Below, piece after piece: positions 1-5,801 of a stretch of 5,917 nt of DNA. The notes under the pieces were generated by a model, which did not search any database, had not been told where the DNA came from, and saw only the letters and a program-made list of their open reading frames with translations. The stretch lies in the NCBI GenBank assembly GCA_030689585.1, contig JAUYFZ010000238.1:1-5917 (forward strand), in the 5' to 3' direction. Position 1 is the first letter of the stretch. The number at the start of each line of letters is the position of its first letter. The position numbers and the translations under genes are program-made. This DNA is from Rhodocyclaceae bacterium. Its GTDB lineage: Bacteria > Pseudomonadota > Gammaproteobacteria > Burkholderiales > Rhodocyclaceae.

Positions 1-2
1 GC

Positions 3-62
3 GGTGGTGCGCCTATCGCCGTTATCCGGCAGTACATCGAGCAGCAGCAGACTCCGCACTAA
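3..62 (+). CDS. tnpA: IS200/IS605-family Y1 transposase (TnpA), C-terminal end only
   Basis: Only the last 19 codons are in the window, in the frame starting at base 3, ending with TAA at 60-62. The visible peptide contains GGAPIAVIRQYIEQQ. From family knowledge, IS200/IS605 Y1 transposases end in a helix of the type V(I/V)(K/R)xYIExQ, and this match is close. These enzymes are small HUH-type single-strand transposases that cut and rejoin the hairpin ends of the element through one tyrosine. The catalytic HUH motif and tyrosine would lie upstream of the window, so integrity of the gene cannot be judged. The two hairpins just downstream support the call. The peptide is short, so another protein with a similar C-terminus is not excluded. 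Confidence 0.62.
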   Translation, partial: GGAPIAVIRQYIEQQQTPH

Positions 63-74
63 AGTCAAAGGCAA

Positions 75-92
75 GGACGGCTTGCGCCGTCC
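75..92 (+). repeat. Perfect hairpin downstream of the transposase
   Basis: GGACGGC (75-81) and GCCGTCC (86-92) form a perfect 7-bp stem with the 4-nt loop TTGC. It begins 12 nt after the transposase stop. It may be part of the element's subterminal structure or help end transposase transcription. No T-tract follows it directly. Confidence 0.6.
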
Positions 93-102
93 GCGCTCTT
101 GA

Positions 103-122
103 CCCCGCCCTGAAGGGCGAGG
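103..122 (+). terminator. GC-rich hairpin with short T-run: IS right-end palindrome or weak terminator
   Basis: CGCCCT (106-111) pairs with AGGGCG (114-119). Two further C-G pairs lie outside one mismatch (105/120), giving an imperfect 20-nt palindrome. TTT follows at 123-125, so on the plus strand it could act as a weak intrinsic terminator for the transposase. On the minus strand it lies 17 nt past the hicB stop but has no U-tract, so it is a poor terminator for hicAB. Its sequence and place match the right-end hairpins of IS200/IS605 elements, which may be its main role. Confidence 0.45.
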
Positions 123-138
123 TTTGCCGCGCAACCGA

Positions 139-474
139 TCACGCTGCAGCAACACCTCGTTCGATCATTTCTGCTGCCCAAGCGTTCAGACTCTTGCCTT
201 TTGTTTGCGCGACCATCGCGGCACGAGCATGTAGCTCTGTGGATAGCCGCAAGCGGAACTGTCCTGAATAAGGACGAGTGGGTTCGCGTTTCGACTTTAG
301 GCAGGTTTCAACGTAGTCATCCACAGCCGCTTCAAAGGCAGTTCGCAATTCGACAACACTCTCGCCATGGAAGCCGATTACATCCCGAACACCGGCGATG
401 TGTCCAACAAAACAACCGTCTTCTTCACTATATTCCACGCGAGCCGCATAACCCTTATAAGTCATTGTGTTCAT
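139..474 (-). CDS. hicB: HicB-family antitoxin with C-terminal ribbon-helix-helix domain
   Basis: A 111-residue protein with the two-part layout of HicB antitoxins. The N-terminal half (about 5-60: YKGYAARVEYSEEDGCFVGHI, then a helix FEAAVDDYVETC) is the partial RNase-H-like fold that binds and blocks the HicA toxin. The C-terminal part (about 73-106, FRLRLSTELHARAAMVA...SLNAWAAEMIER) is a ribbon-helix-helix DNA-binding domain expected to repress the hicAB promoter. The start at 474 is favoured because an AGGAG ribosome site (complement of 482-486) sits 7 nt upstream, and the ATG overlaps the hicA stop as ATGA. Length is normal for RHH-bearing HicB proteins. The gene is complete and ends close to the IS right end. 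Function rests on family similarity; activity as an antitoxin is inferred. Confidence 0.92.
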   Translation of the reverse strand: MNTMTYKGYAARVEYSEEDGCFVGHIAGVRDVIGFHGESVVELRTAFEAAVDDYVETCLKSKREPTRPYSGQFRLRLSTELHARAAMVAQTKGKSLNAWAAEMIERGVAAA

Positions 475-725
475 GGTTTCACTCCTAGGTTCTCAAGAAA
501 TTGCCTTACGTCGCGCACCTGATAGGGTTTTGCCTCCTTCGCCGGATGCGGTCGGTGGAAAGTGGCAATCATCCCATCCTTCTCGAAACGCACCCGCGAA
601 CCATTGCCTTCGATCACCTGACAACCCATCGCCGCCAGCATCGCTTCGATGCGCCGCCATGCGAGCGACTTTGAGACGGGTTCGGCGAAAATGGCAGTAA
701 CGGTATTGCTGTGGGTGGCGTTCAT
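471..725 (-). CDS. hicA: HicA-family mRNA interferase toxin
   Basis: An 84-residue protein encoded directly upstream of hicB, with a 4-nt overlap. HicA toxins are small double-stranded-RNA-binding-fold ribonucleases that cut mRNA and are held inactive by HicB. Visible features are an N-terminal helix SLAWRRIEAMLAAMGC (20-35), a strand region IEGNGSRVRF (38-47), the block FHRPHP (56-61), and a C-terminal helix YQVRDVRQFLENLGV (68-82). In E. coli HicA and Yersinia HicA3 a catalytic His lies in a GS(x)H motif; here the matching place reads GSRV (Arg44), so a canonical His is missing. His57 and His60 are the nearest histidines. Related HicA proteins partnered with RHH-type HicB also appear to lack it, so this may be a subfamily trait rather than decay. 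No clear Shine-Dalgarno precedes the ATG at 725. The reading frame is intact. Confidence 0.88.
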   Translation of the reverse strand: MNATHSNTVTAIFAEPVSKSLAWRRIEAMLAAMGCQVIEGNGSRVRFEKDGMIATFHRPHPAKEAKPYQVRDVRQFLENLGVKP

Positions 726-742
726 GTACGCATGGTATCTGA

Positions 743-756
743 TAATGGAACCATTA
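743..756. promoter_or_regulatory. Perfect palindrome upstream of hicA, candidate HicB operator
   Basis: TAATGG-AA-CCATTA is a perfect inverted repeat with 6-bp arms. It lies 17 nt upstream of the hicA start codon on the minus strand, inside the region that must carry the hicAB promoter or leader. RHH-type HicB antitoxins are known to repress their own operons by binding short palindromes, so this is the best operator candidate in the window. I see no strong -35/-10 pair beside it. Confidence 0.4.
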
Positions 757-813
757 GCGATGAAGATGGATAATTTGATGAGAATTAGAGTTTGTAGACG
801 TGCCCTTTACTTT

Positions 814-851
814 GTAACGCTACGTAACAAACAGGCAAGGCGTAACGTAAC
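814..851 (+). promoter_or_regulatory. Four GTAAC repeats: candidate response-regulator (CpxR-like) binding array
   Basis: GTAAC occurs at 814-818, 824-828, 842-846 and 847-851 on the plus strand. The first pair is separated by exactly 5 nt (10-nt period), the pattern of OmpR/PhoB-family tandem half-sites. The E. coli CpxR box is two GTAAA half-sites with a short spacer, so this is near but not identical. The first pair also sits in an imperfect inverted repeat (812-830, 8-bp arms with one mismatch). The array lies about 135-170 nt before the start of a Spy/CpxP-like gene, and in E. coli spy and cpxP are CpxR targets. Binding by HicB or another regulator is also possible, because the region is shared with hicA. 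Confidence 0.4.
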
Positions 852-898
852 GATGCAAAATAGCCGCTATCGGTAATACGGTGCTTACAAACGATATG

Positions 899-904
899 TC
901 TAAT
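899..904 (+). promoter_or_regulatory. Candidate -10 element for the exporter operon
   Basis: TCTAAT matches the sigma-70 -10 consensus at five of six places and lies 81 nt before the start codon at 985. No convincing -35 hexamer is found 16-18 nt upstream, which would fit a promoter that needs an activator bound at the GTAAC array. The match is short and could be chance. Confidence 0.2.
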
Positions 905-939
905 GGCATCCATGGGCGAATGAATACGCTCATCTGAGG

Positions 940-953
940 CTGGACTGTTCCAG
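940..953 (+). promoter_or_regulatory. Small hairpin in the mRNA leader of the exporter operon
   Basis: CTGGA (940-944) and TCCAG (949-953) form a perfect 5-bp stem with loop CTGT. It ends 18 nt before the ribosome binding site of the first operon gene. It may have no function; no terminator or riboswitch features accompany it. Confidence 0.25.
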
Positions 954-984
954 ATTGAAACACCATTTGATAGAGGAGATTGAC

Positions 985-1482
985 ATGAGCATGTTAAACA
1001 GCAAGTTTCGCAAAGGGATTGCCCTAGTCGCCGGTTTGGGTGTCGTGATGGTCGCCGTAGCACAGCCCGGCCCAGGATTCGGTCCTGGCATGATGTGTCG
1101 CGGTGGTCCCGGCATGATGATGGGTGGCTATGGACCGATGTTCGCCAGTGATGAGGCCGAGATGGTCAAGTTTCAACAGGAACGGTTAGCCCGTGTCAAG
1201 GAGAAACTGGGCATTACGGCAGAGCAACAACCCGCGTGGAATGCCTTTGCAGCCAAGATGGAATCGCAATTCAAAACCATGCGAACAGGGGCGAAAGACA
1301 CCACGACCACCGCTGCTACCACAGCACCGGAGCGAATGAAGCAGCATCACCAATCTATGAGCGAACATCAAAAAACGATGGAATCGATGACGGAATCTTT
1401 TACGGCACTCTACGAAGCTCTGATGCCGAAACAACGCGAAATGCTGGATCGGTTTTTTAATTTCATGCCTCGCCACGGTTGA
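985..1482 (+). CDS. Periplasmic Spy/CpxP-family (LTxxQ) protein, Met/His-rich
   Basis: A 165-residue protein. ATG 985 is chosen over the in-frame ATG at 955 because AGAGGAG (972-978) lies 6 nt upstream and the protein then begins with a regular Sec signal peptide (residues 1-26, cleavage after AVA). A Gly/Pro/Met-rich segment with one Cys (28-53) follows, then a helical body. Two LTxxQ-like motifs are visible: LGITAEQ (75-81) and LMPKQ (146-150), the mark of the Spy/CpxP/ZraP/CnrX superfamily. Known members are periplasmic chaperones or metal-responsive modulators of envelope stress signalling. Residues 118-135 place Met and His at heptad a/d positions (M118, H121, M125, H128, M132, M135), suggesting metal binding; this is inference. 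A Thr/Ala-rich stretch (106-114) interrupts the body. First gene of the exporter operon, 27 nt before the TolC gene. It may protect the envelope, or sense or buffer a metal. Confidence 0.82.
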   Translation: MSMLNSKFRKGIALVAGLGVVMVAVAQPGPGFGPGMMCRGGPGMMMGGYGPMFASDEAEMVKFQQERLARVKEKLGITAEQQPAWNAFAAKMESQFKTMRTGAKDTTTTAATTAPERMKQHHQSMSEHQKTMESMTESFTALYEALMPKQREMLDRFFNFMPRHG

Positions 1483-1509
1483 TTGGCGTTCAAAAACAGG
1501 AGTGCAGTA

Positions 1510-2820
1510 ATGAGTTTCGCCACACGCATCACATACAAACTGTGTTTTTACAGCTTATTGCTGTTCACCTGTTTTTCCGTTCAAGCGCAGGAAACCGAGA
1601 TGACTTTGACGGCAGCCATTGCTGAAGCACTGGCCAAACATCCTTCGATTAGCATCGGGCGTAGTCGTCTAACCCAGTCGGAGGCGGATTATCAGACTGC
1701 TCGTGCCGGATTGCTGCCCCGTCTTTCTGCCAATGCTTATTACAACCGGCTGGATCCTCAGCGCATGGGACTATCCAGCTCAACGACTGCGCTTTATGGA
1801 CGTGAAAGTTTTGCTGGTTTAAGCGCGAAACAGTTGCTTTATGACGGCAGTACACAATCCAAAGATGAAGCCGCCCGTGAATTTATAGCGGTCAAGCAAG
1901 CAGGCTTGGATGGAGCAGGCGGGGATTTGGTATATCAAGTTACTCAGTCTTACTACCGCGTGTTGGAAGCCGCTGCGTTAATGCAGGCCGCCAAGGAAGC
2001 ATTCACGCGTACCAGCGAATTTGAAACGCTGACCCGTGTCCTGTTTGAAGCGGGCAAGACGACCCGTTTAGACCTGTTGAAAGCGGGGAACGCCCGTATT
2101 GATGCGGAAACTACCTTAACGCGCACCCGTGAACTTGCCACGACGGCGCAGGTTCTTTTGACTGCGGTCATGGGACGTGAGAATCCCGACTTTCGGATCG
2201 CAGGGCAATTACCTGGCGCAGTGGAGCCGCCTTTGTTGGAGCCGGCGATAAAGGCGGAGGTGCTGGCGAAAAATCCGGAATTGCGGCAGTTGCGTCATCA
2301 AATCGCACAGGCGGAACGCAATCTCGATGCGGCCAGCGGTGCGCGCCATCCAACCATCAGTTTGCAAGGCACGGCGGGGAATCGCGCTCGCGACATTGGT
2401 GGCAATGCCAATGAATGGACGGCGGGTATATTTTTTGATCTGCCCCTCTATGATGGTGGCATCATCGCTGCGGGTGTTGTCAAGGCGCAAGCACTGCTCA
2501 CCGAAGGACGCGCAGCCGAGCGCAACGCACAATTGGATATTGAATCACGGTTGCGTCAGGCGTTATCCACTTGGCGCACAGCACAAGCGGATGCAATTTC
2601 ATCAACTGAACGCATCAAGACCGGACATGAAGCCACGCGCACGGCAGAAGGTTTGTATCGTGCCGGAAAAGCCACTGCACTGGATGTTTTGAGCGCGCAA
2701 GCCGATCTTGCCCGTGCTGAAGGAGATCGCGCTCAAGCATTGACGGCCTACGCCATCGCACGCGCCGCGATTGATCGCTTGCTCGGCAAAACCATACTCT
2801 CGACGGGAGAAAAACAATGA
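1510..2820 (+). CDS. TolC-family outer-membrane efflux channel
   Basis: A 436-residue outer membrane efflux protein. ATG 1510 is preferred to the TTG at 1483 because AGGAG (1498-1502) lies 7 nt upstream and a signal peptide follows (residues 1-26, cleavage after VQA). The family's duplicated structure is visible: a first repeat beginning TLTAAIAEALAKHPSI near residue 32 and a second beginning AEVLAKNPELRQLRHQI near 247. Each has the long helices and the typical AGK-T-LDLL/LDVL segments (AGKTTRLDLLKAG, YRAGKATALDVLSAQADL). TolC proteins form trimeric channels that carry substrates from the periplasmic adaptor across the outer membrane. The stop overlaps the adaptor start as ATGA, so the two are probably translationally coupled. 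Length is slightly below E. coli TolC but normal for operon-encoded channels. The specific substrate is unknown. Confidence 0.92.
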   Translation: MSFATRITYKLCFYSLLLFTCFSVQAQETEMTLTAAIAEALAKHPSISIGRSRLTQSEADYQTARAGLLPRLSANAYYNRLDPQRMGLSSSTTALYGRESFAGLSAKQLLYDGSTQSKDEAAREFIAVKQAGLDGAGGDLVYQVTQSYYRVLEAAALMQAAKEAFTRTSEFETLTRVLFEAGKTTRLDLLKAGNARIDAETTLTRTRELATTAQVLLTAVMGRENPDFRIAGQLPGAVEPPLLEPAIKAEVLAKNPELRQLRHQIAQAERNLDAASGARHPTISLQGTAGNRARDIGGNANEWTAGIFFDLPLYDGGIIAAGVVKAQALLTEGRAAERNAQLDIESRLRQALSTWRTAQADAISSTERIKTGHEATRTAEGLYRAGKATALDVLSAQADLARAEGDRAQALTAYAIARAAIDRLLGKTILSTGEKQ

Positions 2821-3872
2821 GAAAAATATCGCGCAATACCGTATTCATCGGGCTGACTATCGCGCTGGTTTTGGCGGGAGTTAGCACCTGGTGGTTCAAG
2901 GGTGGTCAGCCAGTTACAGTCGTTCAGGTCAGCGAGGGAGCACTCGAAGAGCAGGTGCGGGGTTCAGCCCGTGTTCGTGCGCGGGTTGCGGTAACGCTTT
3001 CTGCCCGCGTAACGGCAGCGATAATCGCGATGGAAGCGGATATTGGGGATGCCGTGCGGCGCGATCAGGTATTGGTGCGATTGGATGATCGTGATCTTAG
3101 AGCGCGTACTGCTTCGGCCGGTGCAACATTGGCGCGGGCACAAGCTGATTTGGCTTTGGCGACCAGCAACGAGCGACGCGATAAGGAAGTCTTTGAAAAG
3201 GGCTATATCAGCGCGGCAGCGATGGATGCCACGGTGATGTTGCGTCGCGCAAAAGCAGCCGAAGCAACCGCCGTGGCGCAAGAAATCAAACTGGCCGATA
3301 CTCAGGCGAGCTATGCCAATCTGCGCTCACCCATGGCGGGCATCGTGGTCGCTCGACTGGCTGAACCTGGCAACATGGTGTCACCCGGTGCGCCTTTATT
3401 GCGTCTAATCGATCCAACGACGCTTCAGGTCGTGGCCCGCATCGACGAAACCGAAGCCGGACGACTTCAGCCAGGAATGCCGGTATTGATTCGCTTGCGC
3501 ACGGGGGGTGAGGTCACCGGAAAAGTCTCGCGCATTGCCTTGGAAGCAGATGTCGCAGCGCGTGAATTTGAAGTGGAAATAACCTTTGACAAACCACTCA
3601 CGCGCTTTGCCATTGACCAAGAAGCAGAGGTTGCCATTCGTGTCGGCACGGCACTAGGACAGCTTGTTCCCCTATCTGCTTTGATTCGTCAGGAAGGGAA
3701 AGTGGGGGTGTTGCGTGTGCAGGATGGACGAGCGCGATTCCAGCCGGTTGAAACGGGCACCTCCGGCAACGACATGATTTTGATCAAAAAAGGGCTGAGT
3801 GTGGGCGATACGCTCGTGCGCGAAGCGCAGACGATTCGTGCCGGTGCGCGGGTGCGTATCGAGAATAATTGA
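2817..3872 (+). CDS. HlyD/MacA-type periplasmic adaptor (membrane fusion protein)
   Basis: A 351-residue membrane fusion protein linking the inner-membrane ABC transporter to the TolC channel. A single N-terminal membrane anchor lies at about 7-27. The first lipoyl half-motif is around 50-95 (VTLSARVTAAIIAMEADIGD...VLVRLDDRDL). A helical hairpin of about 35 residues per arm follows (about 96-167), then the second lipoyl half beginning LRSPMAGIVVARLAEPGNMV (from 169). A beta-barrel domain (about 200-275, LQVVARIDETEAGRLQPGMPV) and a membrane-proximal domain run to the end. The hairpin is short, closer to MacA/RND-type adaptors than to long HlyD ones. GGGAG (2805-2809) lies 7 nt before the ATG, which overlaps the tolC-like stop by 4 nt. 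The permease gene starts one base after its stop. The role follows from family and operon context. Confidence 0.92.
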   Translation: MRKISRNTVFIGLTIALVLAGVSTWWFKGGQPVTVVQVSEGALEEQVRGSARVRARVAVTLSARVTAAIIAMEADIGDAVRRDQVLVRLDDRDLRARTASAGATLARAQADLALATSNERRDKEVFEKGYISAAAMDATVMLRRAKAAEATAVAQEIKLADTQASYANLRSPMAGIVVARLAEPGNMVSPGAPLLRLIDPTTLQVVARIDETEAGRLQPGMPVLIRLRTGGEVTGKVSRIALEADVAAREFEVEITFDKPLTRFAIDQEAEVAIRVGTALGQLVPLSALIRQEGKVGVLRVQDGRARFQPVETGTSGNDMILIKKGLSVGDTLVREAQTIRAGARVRIENN

Positions 3873-3873
3873 T

Positions 3874-5067
3874 ATGGATCTCGCCATTAAAGACGTGCAA
3901 CGGCACAAGGGTAAGTTTTTCGCCACCATCGTGGGGGTGGGGATGTTGATGTCGATCGTGCTCATCATGAACGGCATTTTTCAGGGCAACGTCTCCGATT
4001 CGGTCTGGATGATCGACAACACCGCCACCGATTTATGGGTGGTGGAATACAAGCGTGGCGGACCTTTCAACGAGCAATCGCGTATTCCGGAAACTGCCTG
4101 GAAAAGCGTGGCGGCGACTCCTGGTGTTGCCAAGGCCAGCCCCTTTATTACCTACACCGTGCAACGCGAGGCGGCAGGGCGCGAACAGCATTTCACCATC
4201 ATCGGCTACGACGTTTTCGGGGGATTGGGCGGTCCCGGACACATGATTGCCGGACGCGCCATTGCTCAGGCGCATTACGAAACGGTGGCAGATAGCAAAT
4301 TAGGGCTGGCACTGGGCGATATTCTTCCGTTGGGCGTACATAAATACACCGTGGTGGGATTGACCAAGGGTGCGGTGGATTCCGGTGGCAATCCGCTTCT
4401 GTACCTTTCGCTGCCGGATGCCCAAGAAGTGCTCTATCAACAGGATAACCGTGCGCTGGATATTACCCGCGCTGCGGATCGTGCGCGGCTGGCAGGGGCG
4501 GGTTACACCCCCGCACAGGCGGATAAGTTGTTACCGCTATTGGCGGGGCGCACCAAGACCGTGAGCGCGATTCTGGCGAAACTGGAACCTGGGGCTGATC
4601 TGAAAAAGGTAGCCAACCATATCGAACAATGGCTTTACTTCAACGTATATACGACTGAACAGGAACGCAATCTGATGTTGGAGGGTCGTGTTAAAAAAAT
4701 GAGTGCTGTGCTGGGTCTGTTCCGTGCCCTATTGGTGATCGTGTCGCTGGTCATCATTGCCTTGTTAATTTATGTACTGACGGTGGAAAAGATAAAAGCC
4801 ATTGCCACACTGAAACTCATGGGAGCTTCCAACTGGGTGATCGTGCGGCTGATTCTTGAACAATCGGTGGTGCTGACTTTGGCGAGTTTTGTTTTCGCCT
4901 GGACGCTGGTGAATCTCACCTATGACAAATTTCCTCGCACCCTAGTGCTGTTGCCGCACGAAACATGGACAACTTTCAGCGTGTTCTTTATAGGTGGCGT
5001 ATTGGCGAGTTTGATCGGGATTATTCATGCGTTGCGTACTCCTCCATCTCTGGCATTGGGAGGCTGA
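3874..5067 (+). CDS. FtsX/MacB-type ABC transporter permease (DevC-like)
   Basis: A 397-residue inner-membrane permease with the four-helix FtsX/MacB (type VII) layout: TM1 about 15-36, a large periplasmic domain about 38-275, then TM2 about 283-306, TM3 about 325-348 and TM4 about 367-388. Between TM2 and TM3 lies VEKIKAIATLKLMGAS, the cytoplasmic coupling segment typical of FtsX-domain proteins. The ATG at 3874 is chosen: it follows the adaptor stop by one base and gives the standard short N-terminal amphipathic segment before TM1, whereas the longer in-frame start at 3799 would lie inside the adaptor gene. Only a weak GAGA precedes it, so translational coupling is likely. Such permeases act as mechanotransmitters, using ATP hydrolysis to drive periplasmic substrates through the TolC channel. 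Gene order after the adaptor resembles DevB-DevC-DevA of cyanobacteria. The substrate could be lipid, peptide or small molecule; the sequence does not decide. Confidence 0.9.
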   Translation: MDLAIKDVQRHKGKFFATIVGVGMLMSIVLIMNGIFQGNVSDSVWMIDNTATDLWVVEYKRGGPFNEQSRIPETAWKSVAATPGVAKASPFITYTVQREAAGREQHFTIIGYDVFGGLGGPGHMIAGRAIAQAHYETVADSKLGLALGDILPLGVHKYTVVGLTKGAVDSGGNPLLYLSLPDAQEVLYQQDNRALDITRAADRARLAGAGYTPAQADKLLPLLAGRTKTVSAILAKLEPGADLKKVANHIEQWLYFNVYTTEQERNLMLEGRVKKMSAVLGLFRALLVIVSLVIIALLIYVLTVEKIKAIATLKLMGASNWVIVRLILEQSVVLTLASFVFAWTLVNLTYDKFPRTLVLLPHETWTTFSVFFIGGVLASLIGIIHALRTPPSLALGG

Positions 5068-5068
5068 C

Positions 5069-5761
5069 ATGGCAAACAATGAAATTCTGCGCGTAGAAGG
5101 CTTGCGTAAAACCTTCGGTCATGGTGCCGAAGCGGTGACAGCCATTCGGGATGTTTCTTTCTCGGTGGGACAAGGCGAACTCATGGCCTTGCTCGGTCCC
5201 TCGGGTTCCGGCAAAAGCACCTTGTTGTTATCCATCAGCCTGATTCTGGAACCGACCACTGGACGCATCGTGATGAACGGGAAAACGATCTACGACAACG
5301 CCTGGGCCGGTATCGACGTGCGGCGTTTTCGCCGCGAAAACATTGGGTTCATCTTTCAAGGGCACAACCTGATCCCGTTTCTCAATGCCAGGGACAACAT
5401 CGCCATCGCGCTGGAAATCAATGGGGTATCAGGACGTGCGGCGCAAACCCGCGCCAATGAACTCCTCGATTATCTTGAACTGGGACATAGAGCTAATTCG
5501 TTACCAGCCAACTTGTCCGGTGGTGAACAACAGCGGGTCGCCATCGGTCGCGCCTTAGCCAATTCACCGCCACTCATCTTGGCTGATGAGCCGACCGCCT
5601 CACTGGATACCGAGCGCGGTACAAAAGTCATGGAACTATTAAGACGCATCGCCCGCGAACGGAAAACGGCAGTAATAGCCGTCACGCACGACCTGCGCAT
5701 GATCGAAGGGTTTGATACCGTCTGGCATATCGAGGATGGGCGGCTTGTCAAAGTTAATTAA
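5069..5761 (+). CDS. ABC transporter ATP-binding protein (MacB/LolD/DevA-type)
   Basis: A 230-residue stand-alone nucleotide-binding subunit. All motifs are intact: Walker A GPSGSGKST (43-51), Q-loop Gln97 in FIFQGHNL, signature LSGGEQQR (149-156), Walker B LILADEPT with Glu174, D-loop SLD (178-180), and switch His207 in VTHD. The block FQGHNLIPFLNARDNI resembles the DevA branch (FQAHNL). The start at 5069 is supported by GGGAGG (5058-5063), 5 nt upstream, and lies one base past the permease stop; an earlier in-frame ATG at 5027 is inside the permease gene. It powers the permease encoded just before it and is the last gene of the operon. Its length is normal for LolD/MacB-type ATPases without a fused permease. 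Confidence 0.94.
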   Translation: MANNEILRVEGLRKTFGHGAEAVTAIRDVSFSVGQGELMALLGPSGSGKSTLLLSISLILEPTTGRIVMNGKTIYDNAWAGIDVRRFRRENIGFIFQGHNLIPFLNARDNIAIALEINGVSGRAAQTRANELLDYLELGHRANSLPANLSGGEQQRVAIGRALANSPPLILADEPTASLDTERGTKVMELLRRIARERKTAVIAVTHDLRMIEGFDTVWHIEDGRLVKVN

Positions 5762-5801
5762 TGGCACTTCGTAACCACTCAGGTCCGGTCGGAACACAGA
5801 T

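Larger units (their letters stand above)
1..132 (+). mobile_element. Right end of an IS200/IS605-family insertion sequence
   Basis: The transposase C-terminus (stop at 60-62) is followed within 60 nt by two hairpins, 75-92 and 103-122, and the hicB stop begins at 139. From family knowledge, IS200/IS605 elements lack terminal inverted repeats and instead end in subterminal imperfect palindromes recognised by TnpA as single strands. The 103-122 hairpin followed by TTT fits such a right end. The exact cleavage site is not visible, so the outer boundary given here is approximate. The left end lies outside the window. Confidence 0.5.

Noticed and set aside
103..122. Bidirectional intrinsic terminator also serving hicAB
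   Set aside because: The minus-strand side has no U-tract after the hairpin (GTCAAG follows), so only weak plus-strand termination is supportable.
814..851. CRISPR-like or iteron array
   Set aside because: The units are only 5 nt, unevenly spaced, four copies; this fits a transcription-factor site rather than CRISPR repeats or an origin.
649..876. Plus-strand open frame overlapping hicA and its leader
   Set aside because: Mostly the complement of hicA followed by an intergenic tail; no ribosome site and no recognisable domain.
955..984. Ten-codon N-terminal extension of the Spy/CpxP-like gene from ATG 955
   Set aside because: No ribosome site precedes 955; it would put charged residues before the signal peptide, while ATG 985 has AGAGGAG at ideal spacing.
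785..1063. Minus-strand open frame of 92 codons across the control region and the Spy-like gene start
   Set aside because: Composition is not protein-like, no family resemblance, and it overlaps a well-supported gene on the other strand.
1483..1509. TTG start for the TolC gene directly after the previous stop
   Set aside because: ATG 1510 has AGGAG 7 nt upstream and a standard signal peptide; the extension adds no recognisable sequence.
1561..1575. Lipoprotein signal in the TolC-like protein (Cys21 in LFTC)
   Set aside because: The residues before Cys do not fit a lipobox (Phe at -2, Thr at -1), and a good signal peptidase I site follows at VQA.
3799..3873. Earlier in-frame start for the permease
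   Set aside because: It lies inside the adaptor gene and encodes an Arg-rich stretch unlike FtsX-type N-termini; 3874 directly follows the adaptor stop.
5027..5068. Earlier in-frame ATG for the ATPase
   Set aside because: It lies within the permease TM4 region; 5069 has GGGAGG at good spacing.
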